Source: Cladorrhinum sp. PSN259
Lineage: Eukaryota; Ascomycota; Sordariomycetes; Sordariales; Podosporaceae
Reading direction: 5' to 3'
Length of the DNA stretch: 64,000 nucleotides
Assembly (NCBI GenBank): GCA_033725935.1
Contig: MU867104.1
Span: 124,001 to 188,000 of the forward strand
In this document: positions 1-10,458 of the stretch, in pieces
Numbering within the stretch: the first letter of the stretch is position 1
How the letters are laid out: every line of letters starts with the position of its first letter
Notes under the pieces: model-generated
Database searches by the model: none
What the model saw: only the letters and a program-made list of their open reading frames with translations
Told to the model about the DNA's origin: nothing
Made by a program: the position numbers and the translations under genes

Positions 1-859
1 CCAAAGGTTCTTTGGTCCCGTAGGTATCAAAGTACGAAGGCAGAATGGTGCTGACCTCAATGATATTGGTGTACATAAGCCCGAACATGGCCGCCATAGG
101 TTCTGCAGAGCGTAACAGAAGACTGGTAGGCGTATGACCTACACTGTTGGCCGAGAAGTGACGCAGGATGTGTGATGAGGTGAGCATGGAGGTTATTCGG
201 CGGATGAGACCCTCCTCGGCCTCCAGCTTCTGAGAGAGATCGGAGTAGCTGATCCCGCCTTCAGGGGGAATCAAGTCGAAGGCTTTCCAATGAGAGAAAA
301 CACGGATGGCGGAGACGGTGGACATACTGGCGAACAGACCCATGATGGTGTCTTGAGGGGGCCGGACTCTTGCAGCAAGCTCGAGGGCGGAGGTGGCCGT
401 CTTGATTCGTGCTGCGTCATTATTGCCGAGAGAGAGCTTGTTAAGATTCGTGGTGATTTCAAGGGCAAATTGAAGGAGGCGGTTCTCGTTGCCGTCTGAT
501 GCGGTGACCGGTGGCTTGATGTGTGATGGCTTCTCCTCGATTCCTGTGAGTGTGATTTTGTCGCATCGTGAGGTTCGTATGCCATTGGCAGGAAGAATCA
601 CCTCCTTCCATGAGTGGCGGGTTTCTGTCTTTGCGAGTGCCATGTCTAAAATCTGATCACCCATCAATCCAGGACTTGATTCGGGCGACAAGGCAAAGGT
701 TCTTTCGCCGAGTTCTCTGTTGGCGAGGAAGCTGTGGGCAGTTCCATGATCTACTCTAAAGGTCTCAGCGGCATCTTGGTACGACGGAATGCTCTTGCTC
801 TGATTATGCCCTGAAGTCGGATCTGGAGCTAAAGCCGCGGAATTCAAGTAGGGAGCCAT
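1..859 (-). CDS. SAM-dependent O-methyltransferase, N-terminal part (cut by window edge)
   Basis: An uninterrupted minus-strand frame runs from an ATG at 859 off the left edge (286 residues seen, no intron needed). Residues about 125-286 look like the N-terminal dimerisation and winged-helix part of plant/fungal COMT-type O-methyltransferases: the helix containing FSHWKAFDLIPPEGGISY, then SQKLEAEEGLIRRITSML and SANSVGHTPTSLLL. The SAM-binding Rossmann domain with its GxGxG loop and the catalytic His lie outside the window. Such enzymes methylate hydroxyl groups of aromatic secondary metabolites. About 120 residues precede the domain, more than usual, with low-complexity composition; the next in-frame ATGs are at about 667 and 643, so the true start may be shorter. 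Two Zn2Cys6 regulators follow, so this may be the edge of a metabolite cluster, but no synthase is visible. The family is inferred from the N-terminal fold only. Confidence 0.75.
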   Translation of the reverse strand, partial: MAPYLNSAALAPDPTSGHNQSKSIPSYQDAAETFRVDHGTAHSFLANRELGERTFALSPESSPGLMGDQILDMALAKTETRHSWKEVILPANGIRTSRCDKITLTGIEEKPSHIKPPVTASDGNENRLLQFALEITTNLNKLSLGNNDAARIKTATSALELAARVRPPQDTIMGLFASMSTVSAIRVFSHWKAFDLIPPEGGISYSDLSQKLEAEEGLIRRITSMLTSSHILRHFSANSVGHTPTSLLLRSAEPMAAMFGLMYTNIIEVSTILPSYFDTYGTKEPL

Positions 860-2049
860 CACTCTTAAAGATGAACGAGATTAAAATTCAAAGTGTGCAA
901 AATCGATCCGATTTCAAGTACCACGAGGCAAACAACTTGTAACGCAAGGCGGGGAGCCGAGGAAGAGCGGCATGACTTGCATGAAACTTGAAGCCCAAGA
1001 TAAACAGTGAAAACTCAGTAGACGGCTGTAAGTTGGATATAAAGCACTCGAAAATGTTGAATCCCTTTGTGGTCAGCTGTTTGTCATTCGATGCTCGCTG
1101 ATAACAACCTGCAAGCCAAAAATGCAACCGCGCTCAGACTCCACAAAATCTGCACGGGGGGAGCCAGCAGGCCGTGAGCGGAATGGGGAACCAAGAGGAG
1201 GCAAGGCGCCGTTGGGTGATTGACGTCCCGTCTCAAGCCCGGCCCTTTATCCGGGACCGAACTGACGGGTCGGACACGCAACGATCGAGTATATCCGAGT
1301 CTTTTGAAGCCCGAACGGCACCGCTGCCTATTTTTTATTTGTCAATCATTCAAGCCACTCACGGACTTCTTCTGCATGCCATATCCCCGAAGGCAGGTGA
1401 ATACGTATAATCCCTACAGTACAGTCGTATTTAAAGGATCAAAAGTTCTCTCAGGAAAAGTCCCTTCTTTCCAAAAGCAGTCAATGCGCCGAGCAATACT
1501 GTGATGCCTGCCTTTGAGCTTGCCTGGTACGTGCTGCCGAACCGAGGTCGATGTCGCCAGGTTACTTGCGCAAGGTCCCGTCCATCCACCTGCCGGCGGC
1601 CTTCAACAAGGACGATGGCCATCGGCAAGAACGACCACTTCGACACGATGCATGGAGACCATAGCTTGTCCGTGCGGGTTGCATGTTACAGCAACCAATT
1701 ATTCAGGCCCAAGCGCCAGACCACCACCGGTGCCGCCAAGTTAACTCCTCTCAGGTTTGCCGAGACTAGGCACGGACTAGATTGGAATGCAAGTCTCTGA
1801 ATCAACAGTTGATTGAACTCTATCTTGATCAGCAGCAACCAGTGATTGCTCTCGGAATGTGGTTTATGCTGTCGTATTCATGTATTTTGGCTCAGAAGAG
1901 TTGTGTTCAATGATGTGCCCAATACGTGAAAAGACATAGGCGACCTTGCGAGGCAACTCAACAAGACTACTTTGAAATATTCAAGAATCCGCCGCCATTC
2001 CGGCTGTCCCAATTTCTATGCCCAACATTGAAACAAAGGAAGCAAATCC
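860..2049. other. intergenic, 1.2 kb
   Basis: This stretch lies between the 5' end of the methyltransferase gene and the 3' end of the first Zn2Cys6 regulator. Short frames exist on both strands, but none shows a domain, a plausible intron structure or a hydrophobic segment. No tRNA-like or repeat structure was seen. Confidence 0.6.
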
Positions 2050-4320
2050 CTAGATCTGCCCGCCCCTCTGCATCATTCGATTTAGATCAAGATCCGCCCA
2101 TTGCAAGTCTTGGCTTGAGTGTTGAATCGGTGGGCGCGGGGAGTGCTGAACGATTTGCGGGTGTGGTGAATGTTGGGCCATTTGGGGGTACGGCGAGTGC
2201 TGCATCAATGGTGTGTTTGTTTGGGGGCTGCCAAGAGCTGTAGGCTGTGATTCCGGAAGAGGGCGTCTCGCCCCTGTGTGCTGCTGGGTCGGAGTTTGGC
2301 TCGAGTGCCTCATATCCTTCCTCTGACGCAAATCTTGGACAACCTGCCCAGATATCATCTCGAAGTTTTCTAAAAGCGTTAAGGCATTCTGCCACTTTTC
2401 TCCAAAGCGCTGCAGAGTAGCGACAGTCCTTTCTAAGCAGAGCAGACTTTTCTCCAAATTATCAACAGCAGCGACACCAAATCGTTGGGGTATCGGCGGA
2501 GGAGGAGCTTTCCCAGGGGCGGACAAGGGCAGTTGGATCGGCGCGCCGTTCAGAAGAGCGTCGGCGGCGTCACGGAGGACGGCAACAAACTGAGACCCCA
2601 TGAAGTAGACCTTTAGAACGTCGTGGTATGTATAAAAGGCAGCGTTCGTAGAGGCGTTGGCAACCTCGAATATCCGATCAATATATCCGATAACGTGCTC
2701 GAAGATCAAAAGTCTCTGGTAAGCCGTAAGATGAGGGGCTCCGGTGCTCGGGGCGATGCAGTATACATAACTGTACCGCACCTCGAGGTCGAACATTTCC
2801 CGAAGGCTGGCGGGAAGGCCTGCTGGAAGTATCTCGGACCATTCCCGCATGGCGAAACACTTTTGCCAAATGTATGACGTGGGATCGTGTAAAGGATCGT
2901 CTGGATCGCACTGGAATAGGCGCTGATACCAATCTGACTGTAGCTGGCGCAGCCTGAACAAAGGTAAAGATGCGTCCGGTGGTCTTTGCTGACCGATGGA
3001 ACCGCCGCCAGGTGGTGGGCGGTTGGGGAGGCCGACAGATACGGCATCGTCGTAGAAGGAGAAAGCGCGGGCATGAACCATGCTGATTGCTCTGTCCAAG
3101 GCGTATACGCAGTAGAAGGTTCTGCGTCGTTCATCCAATATATCCTTGTCTGCATGAGGCGGGTCTTTGTGGAAGCCGAGATCAATGACGGAGCGACAAG
3201 TGAAACCGATCAAATGCCAACTATCGAAGTGTACAGGGTCAAGCATCGAGTACAAAGTTAGGAGGACCAGTGACTGAATCTGAGTGGCATATCCCGGCAT
3301 CAGTGCTCGGTCGGCGTGTGTCAAGGCTCGAGCGACATAATCGAGTCCATTGAGATAGTGCTCATCGTTCTTGCTTCGGCTCTGGGCAGTCGAGCCGATG
3401 GCCAAGACCATCCAAAACAGCCAGTATTCCCAGCTTCTCATGGGTCGAGGATCTTGGGCATACATGTCGTTCACGAGCGCGCGTAATGTAAGTCGGTCAA
3501 ATATGGGGTACAACTCAAGGATGTTGGTCTCGTAGAATTGGACAATGTCGTCGATAAGCGACCTTGCTGGCAGTTCCTCTTCGGTATCCTTGGGCTCCGG
3601 AACGGGATCGTTTGCCGAAGCAGCCAAGACTAACCGCGCAAAGGTCATGTTTACCATGTCCGGCTCGAAGTCCCGGGTTGTTGCATTGATGGACCTGGCA
3701 TGATATCAGCACGGCGTCTGGTGAAGAGGGAGGATGGCAGGGCCAGCATACAGAGAGCCAAAGTCCGAAACAAGAGAATTGACATCAGAATTCTCGCGGT
3801 TTCGTGCCGCTTTGCGATGGATAGCGGCTGTGATGACGGCGAGCGAGTCTTTGCGGCCAGAGTCGAGGTTAATCGGAAGCGGAGCATGAGGCGGAACATC
3901 CGGATCATGAAGGGCAACAGAAGCCTTCCTCAGCCGAGCATGCTTCAACCTTCGCTCAAGCTTTTCTACTCGGAGCTCAAGCGCAGCTACATAACTTCTT
4001 TCCTTGCCCCTGGCGAATTGGTCATTAGCGGCCGAGCACTCATTCTCACGGCCAGCCTTTTCGCAAGCCGTGCACGCTGGGAGTTTGCCATCGCACTGTG
4101 TTCATTTGGGTTAACTGGGTGATGATACATTGTGACATGCTAGCCAGATGGAGTGGTTGTTCACCTTGACTTTGGCAGTGCGGCCTGTTGATAGAGTTGG
4201 AAATCAGCATCAGTACTCTTGGCACGGCAAAAGATATGAAGGGTACGTACATCTTGAACACGCAGACACTGGGCGACTAACGCGAAGCAGAGGGTTATCG
4301 CAGAAACTGGAGCGAGGCAT
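2050..4320 (-). CDS. Zn2Cys6 fungal transcription factor
   Basis: Four exons give 692 residues: 4320-4251, 4184-4165, 4095-3752 and 3694-2050. The introns (66, 69 and 57 bp) all have GT-AG ends, and the total stays in frame. The binuclear zinc cluster is split across the first three exons, with cysteines at residues 21, 24, 31, 38, 41 and 50 (ACSRC, then KVKC, CTAC, ENEC). A short basic coiled-coil linker follows (ALELRVEKLERRLK). The middle carries a fungal transcription factor regulatory domain (FYETNILELYPIFDRL; DERRRTFYCVYALDRAIS). The tail is Gln/Pro rich with four imperfect QHSPxPQ units. It should bind CGG-type sites in the nucleus; target genes are unknown. It ends 1.2 kb from the methyltransferase start and its promoter faces a second regulator, so control of a neighbouring pathway is possible but not shown. 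Confidence 0.88.
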
Positions 4321-6086
4321 GGGAGACGACAGGATCCACTCAGTTGGGAGAGGTTATGGGAGGAACAAGATAGTGACTGTATAATAAGCCAAGTCCAACA
4401 ATGATATCAATGTCCAAGACAATGAAGGTTGCTGCCCGGCAATCAGTGATGATTAGTTTCCCCTATTGGTGAAATACGGTCTGCTGGGCGGTCGAACGGC
4501 AAGATGCTGACTGGCAGAGATCGACGATGCAAGTAACAAAGTGACAGCTGCTTGACGGAACAGCGGGGGTGGGGGTGATGGAAGACGATGCAGGACGAGG
4601 GGTGTAGCAATATCCGACCAAGAGGGTCTAGAAATAAACAGATAGAGCTTCAAGATACGCGTGTCTGGCGTGCCTTGAGAGGGGTAGAGGGGATGAGGTC
4701 GGATGATGGGACAAGTGCAACACAGGGAACGATTGGGCGTATTTTTTGCGTGTGGAAGCAGGTTGCGGGCAGTTTCACATTTGGGCCCAAGTTTTGAGCA
4801 GGGGAGGCAGCTGTCACAGCAGAACCTCGCGCCTGGCCCCCAAAAACTGGGAAGCGGGAGAGGGCGGGGCACAAGGTGGGGTCGATGCAGGTCGAATCTG
4901 TGGTTCATCCGCTCTTCCATCTGCATTAACTTTGCTCACAATGATCAGGACTCCACAATAGGTGCAGATTGATATCATATGTTGTTCGCGATCACGATTG
5001 ACCTGTTGGTAAAGGCAATCGAGAGCTTCGATTTCAAGGAGGGAAGCAGATGGAGGTGGAAAAAGCCAATTGCAGTTGACTTTGACGGCGTGAACGGGCT
5101 GTCAGGCAACATCCGTTTCCCACAATGGGCCCCACATGGCGCGCCATCAAGGTCCCTTGCACTTGCCTCAGTCTAATCCAGCTTTTCTCCAACTACCCAT
5201 CTCCAAACACTCGGATTGCGAGACTGTGGATTTTTAAAACTATTGCGAGAGATCACCGATTCCGTCGTATGAGCGTATTCAGAATGTGACCCCTTTCGCA
5301 ACATTCGGGACTTGAAAATGGCGACTGGGGCGCGGGGTAGATTGGACCCCAGGCTCCACAAATAATGGTGATGATCCCTGTCGCCAATCCTATTGTGCAT
5401 CACCCGAGTCCTCGTTCTTCTTTCTTTAAGATTGAGATCTGAGTCCAGATTCGATGCTCATCATTTATTTTCCGATCCGTGGTTTTAATTGTTGGTGGCA
5501 TATTGTTCAGGAATGGAACCCACATCTATACGCTCTCATACTTCTGAAGGTGTCTTGATGGGAACGAGGGGGGCAAGACTCGACCACAACACGCACACAA
5601 CGGGTTGGCGAAGGGTGACAGGGATGCGCCGCTTTCGCTGGCCTTGACGAATCGGGGAGAGGAGCTTTGATGGAGCACCGACATGACCCCTTGAGTCTGG
5701 CGGGGCGAGCCAAGGAATGGAAACTGCCATTTGAGTCTTCCAAGATTCAGGCCTCGCTCAACTGCCTTCCGCCAATGCCAGACACATCAACATTCAAGAC
5801 TCAAGTTCTATTTTCCTGCACGCCGTTTTAGCTGTTCATTTTTCATGCCACATTATTTGGAATTGCATACTTTCGACGTTGACCTCCGTCTCCCACCTCC
5901 CTCTACGCTCTGCGATAAAAGGCTGCGGATACAGTGGGGTCCTTGTGCCTCTCCAGGCTGCCCGTCGTCCCATCTTGTTGTCCTCGAGTCGTCCACTGAA
6001 CAAACAAACACGTACACCTTCAATCACGAACCGACCCGATAGTGAGTGAGAGAGAGGGGTGAGATCTGTGAGGTCTCGACTCGTCC
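4321..6086. promoter_or_regulatory. shared divergent upstream region of two Zn2Cys6 genes
   Basis: This 1.77-kb gap separates the start codons of two oppositely transcribed regulators, so it must hold both promoters and leaders. Several short frames occur but none has a recognisable product. No discrete operator can be assigned by eye. Confidence 0.5.
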
Positions 6087-9000
6087 ATGGACGCTGCCGC
6101 TGTCTTTCGACAAGGCCTGGGCTCGTTAGCCCCCAGAGCGCCCCAACCTCAGTTGTTCTACCTCCAACGCCCCGTGCCCTTCTTGAGATATCAGGAACAA
6201 CCGGGACCGTATCCGCGAGAAGATGCAGAGAGTGATGCACCTCATCGCATTGCCCACACCCTCACCGCCTGCTGCAGATGTCGCCAGGTAAGCAATTCGT
6301 GCTTGTGTTTCCCCGGTGATCCCTGTGATGCACCTAACCCTGCTCGCGCATCCTGCTGTGCCTTCCCGTGACTGACTCTTGAGATATTCAGAGAAAAACA
6401 AGATGTGATGCCTCTCTCCCGCGATGTACGCCTTGTGACCGAGCCGGGTCCGTGTGCGAGTACTTTGATACGGCAAGGGGTCGGAAGATGAACCGCTCCT
6501 ATGTTGTTGATCTCCAAAAGAAGGTACGCATGCTCGAGGACGAGTTATCACACTTAACAGAAGAGGACGGGGAATATCCGCACAACTTTGAGGACATGAT
6601 GCGCCCGGGTGGATTGGTTCGGTTGGAAGAGAGCGACGAGAGAGAGCGCTATCTCGGACCGAGCAGCGGTATCGCAATGACACGTCTGCTCATGGAGGAG
6701 GCCAAGCGCTTTACAGAGTCACACAGAATATCCGACCTGGTCCCAAAGCTCAACGACAGAAGGCGAACCCAGAGAGATCGAATGCAGAGCGTGGTGATGG
6801 GAACCAGCGTTAGTGGGCCGTCTGGGAAAACAAAGATCTATCCACAAACCAGTGTTCACCCGGCTCCTCGGTTTCCAGAGCGGCAGGTTGTTGACAGGTT
6901 TATCCAAATATATCATGATAGAGGTAAGAATCCATCTCCATACGGAAGACGGCTGCCGGAAATTGTCATGCTAACCTTTGTCCTTAGTCCAGATATTCGC
7001 ACCTGTCTTGCACGAACAGGTTTTTGCCCAAGATGTTGACGCCGTGTTTTTAGGAGACCGAGATCCTTACAAGCTGTTTGTCCTGAATATGGTGTTAGCC
7101 ATCGGCCTTCAGAAATACGGCAGAGATTATCCAGGTCTCGCCCAGAGCTACTTCCTCAGCGCCATGGAACTCTTCGAGGACGTCATCCGACCAAAAGACC
7201 TCAAGACCCTTCAATGTCTTATTCTGATCACTGAGTATTCGCTTCTTACTCCCATCCGAACCGCCGTCTACTATGTTATGGGACTTGCGACGAGAATATG
7301 TCATCAACTGGGCCTAGGCGACGAGAGAACAATTGGACTCGGTGTCGAAGACGCGCAAACTCTAGACATGAGGAGAAGGCTCAGTTGGATCGTGACGACG
7401 CAAGAACTTGGGCTCGCCCATGTCATGGGAAGACCGAATGGGTTTGCAAAGTGCAACGATTTCATGAACGTCAAGTTTTTTGAGACAGTTGCAGATTCCC
7501 ATATTACCCCCGAAGCTACCCCTGAATCTCTTCGGAAAGCGCCGCCCAGTGAAAATAAGCTCGTTGCCATCCATTTCTGCAAGATGCGGCTGTTGCAGGC
7601 AGAAATCCGTCGGGTTCTGTATGAGAGGAAGCGCGACGAACCTACGCACGATCGCCATCCCTGGTTTTCTGAGATGGAGCAGAAGCTGAGGAAGTGGCTG
7701 GATGATTGTCCAGCACAGCCGACTTGGTGCAAGCCCTGGTTCACTGGCCGGTACATGACGATGGTGATATTCCTCTACAGGCCGTCTTTCCAGGTGCCGA
7801 AGCCCAGCAGCGAGGCAGCAATTAAATGCTATGATGGAGCTGAATACATCATCAACGCGTCTTCCAAGCAAGTGGAGAAGCAGGTAGAGATAAAAGCGGT
7901 CGATCTCACCTGGATCTTCTTACTAACCATCTACACGGCACTCAACTCGCTTCTTTGGAGTGTCTCTTACCCAGAGGTGCGCGCCAAACACGATCGGGCA
8001 GAGGTGGAACAACTCGTCGAGACCGCCCTTGACACAATCACCGATATCCAGTGCATACAGCCTTGGCCCGGCGTCGAGTCGGCTGTGGAGTTGTACAGCG
8101 TGCTCTCAAAGGCTTGCTTGCACAGCTACGCTCTGAAACAGGAGTCTTCAATACCCACTGCAACGTTCAACACACCGTTACCATTCAATGACCACAGTTC
8201 GCCGGAATCTGAAGTTTCATCTCAGCACGGACAACCAAATTCTGCAACCTCATTCTTTGGCCAGCAGGCGTCGCCGTTCGGTTACGTTGTAGAATCTTAT
8301 AATACCTTCGAGACTGGATTGCCCTTTGCAAATCACCAACCCGCCTTCCGCTCCGGTTCCATTTTTGGGAGCTCCAGCGTTGATCCATTTGGCCGTCGAC
8401 TCTCTCAATTTGCCCCTGATTCAATGCAATCAAACGACCCCCCTACAGGTCCTCGGCTCGGGGACGTTCAGCCGCCCATGCCACCGGTAACTCATGCTGA
8501 TCTGACGCCTCCACAGGTCGCTGCTGTCGTGAATACGTTACCGACACCACCAGAATCGCTTGGGCCCACCTCTGTAAAGCCCAGCAACATGAGCCTTTCG
8601 CCAAGATTGCCCAGTACGGACCCACGCTCTGGAAGCCCAACTCCAACGAGGATGCTTCATGACCAGAACAGCCCAGGCCCAAATATGATGCACCACTCTG
8701 GACGTCCCCTCTCCCAGCATCCTAGCCCAGCGTCCACGCCAGGGCCATTCATCAAATCCGAGCCGGTGGATTACCCTCCACATTCCTCAAGTATGGCCCA
8801 GCAGGTGCCCGTTTGCATGCCACCACCCACTTCCAGAACCCCGGTCTTTACTATTCCTGCCACTATGCGGGGGCCATCTCCACACGGGCAACAGCAGCGA
8901 TCTGGCGTCCCACAAAACTGGCACCAACCACCGCCGCCCCTCATCCAGTCGCATGCGTTTGCAAATAACAACGCCAAGAGCAACAACTTCTGGAACGATG

Positions 9001-9383
9001 GTCACTTGGACCCATTTTCAGGCGGGATGGGTTTTTCGAATGGCAACGATGGGAGCTACACGCTGGGAGGTGGACACAGCCCGGGAAACAGGAGCCACCT
9101 GAATGGAGGGAACCTACCGCATCCTCCAACCCCACAGGGTCAAATGCCGTTACCTCAAGGGGGGCTGGGTGTTCCGCAGGTGCACTTCCCCTGGGAAGGA
9201 TTTGGCGGGCAGTACTTTGGCAACGGCGCGGGAAGGAGCGGCAGTCTCAGTCATGCTGAACAGCTTGAGCTAATCGGCAACTTGGAAGGCAACGCGGGGC
9301 TGGATGATATTGACAACTACCTGAATCTAGGAATGGGAGCGTTGAATGGGATTGAGGGAGATACTGGGCTTCATTGGAATTAG
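6087..9383 (+). CDS. Zn2Cys6 fungal transcription factor, long form
   Basis: Three exons (6087-6287, 6392-6923, 6988-9383) give 1042 residues. The introns are 104 and 64 bp with gtaag donors and cag/tag acceptors. The first intron cuts the zinc cluster after residue 67; the cysteines are at 62, 65, 72, 79, 82 and 89 in exact C-x2-C-x6-C-x6-C-x2-C-x6-C spacing. A coiled-coil linker follows (VVDLQKKVRMLEDELSHL). The regulatory domain spans roughly residues 220-620 (LQCLILITEYSLLTP; VYYVMGLATRICHQLGLGDE; DMRRRLSWIVTTQELGL). The last 400 residues are Pro/Ser/Gln/Asn rich and probably disordered, with an IKSEP sumoylation-like site near FIKSEPVDYPP. It is a nuclear regulator of unknown targets. 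The pairing with the divergent gene at 2050-4320 suggests co-regulation, which is inference. Confidence 0.9.
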
Positions 9384-10458
9384 AACTTCTACTCGTTTCT
9401 GCTGTTGGTTGTTCAAAGGATACGGAGTTGAACTAGTGTTGGTGGCGCGAGGGAAAGGAAAAGCAAGGGAAAAGTAACAATTGTCCCTGAAACCAGTCAG
9501 GGAGCGGAACATAACGTCAGTGGCGGTTATTGGGCGTTCAGGATATTTTCTATCGGTTTTTTTTTATTCGAGGATATATGTTCGCTCGTTGCACGGGAAT
9601 GGAAATAGATGGTTGGAATCTCAGGAGCTTTCTCATTTTTTATTGATCTTGCGGAGTTTTAAGAGGGCATCTAAACGATTTGCTTTTAACAAGGACAGCC
9701 AACAAAGTTTTTATATGGCCACCCGTGATGTTTTCATGCATGCTAAAAGCTAAATCCGGCCTCGTTATATGCGACCCATCAAATAGGCCCGACGACATCA
9801 AATAGGCAGTTGTATATCATCCAGTACGCATTCCAAATCATCAAACAGGCGTCCCGTATACATCATACATCAGATGGGCGTTTACAAGACATAAAATAGG
9901 CAGGCCCCGTCATAATGTATACGTGGACATGTCGCATGATCAAAATAAGCCTCCGACAACATCAAATCCGAGGTGTTTCGTGGTATCAAACAGCCAAGCG
10001 CCGACAGCATCAAAGCAATGAATGCATCTAATATGAACAAAAATAGTGGCCGTCAGAAGACATAAGATACCGACGCATGTCATACTATCACAAGATAAGT
10101 ATACATACATAAATATATTACCACCGTGACAGGGATCAACCAAAATATACCTTTTGCAAGAATTGTTTAAATAGGCGTGTTGCTTATTTTTCTTGTTTTC
10201 GCAGAAATAGGGGCGTGTGTTATGAGTGAGATCTCTATATAAACACATGCCCTTACTTTTCTCTCAAATCTTGGAGAGAAAGAAAGAGAGTGCCCGCTCC
10301 ATATACTATCATGCATGCATGCATACCAAGTTTTGCTTTACCAGATTCCAGATTACCAAATAGGCTTCCCTCAACCAAATTGGTCGGAAAATTGCATGAT
10401 AAACAAAGAAAAAATGGCCCATTATAACGCCCTAATTCTGCGCAATCCTTCTTCCTTC
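9384..10458. other. convergent intergenic region, AT-rich
   Basis: This region holds the 3' ends of the converging genes on either side. It becomes AT-rich after about 9640 and contains a degenerate short-period repeat (listed separately). No coding frame with support was found. Confidence 0.6.
9770..10018. repeat. degenerate ~20-bp repeat with ACATCAAATAGGC core
   Basis: The motif catcaaataggc or a variant (catcaaacaggc, cataaaataggc, gatcaaaataagc, catcaaatccg, catcaaagc) recurs about ten times at intervals of roughly 20-25 bp. The differences are mostly transitions. This looks like a decayed tandem array, possibly altered by repeat-induced point mutation. The AAATAGGC element also recurs inside the MITE near 18.4-18.6 kb, though the repeat units are different. 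Confidence 0.55.

Noticed and set aside
530..600. Possible 58-bp intron in the methyltransferase leader
   Set aside because: Splice-like ends exist, but removal breaks a frame that is otherwise open through the whole visible gene.
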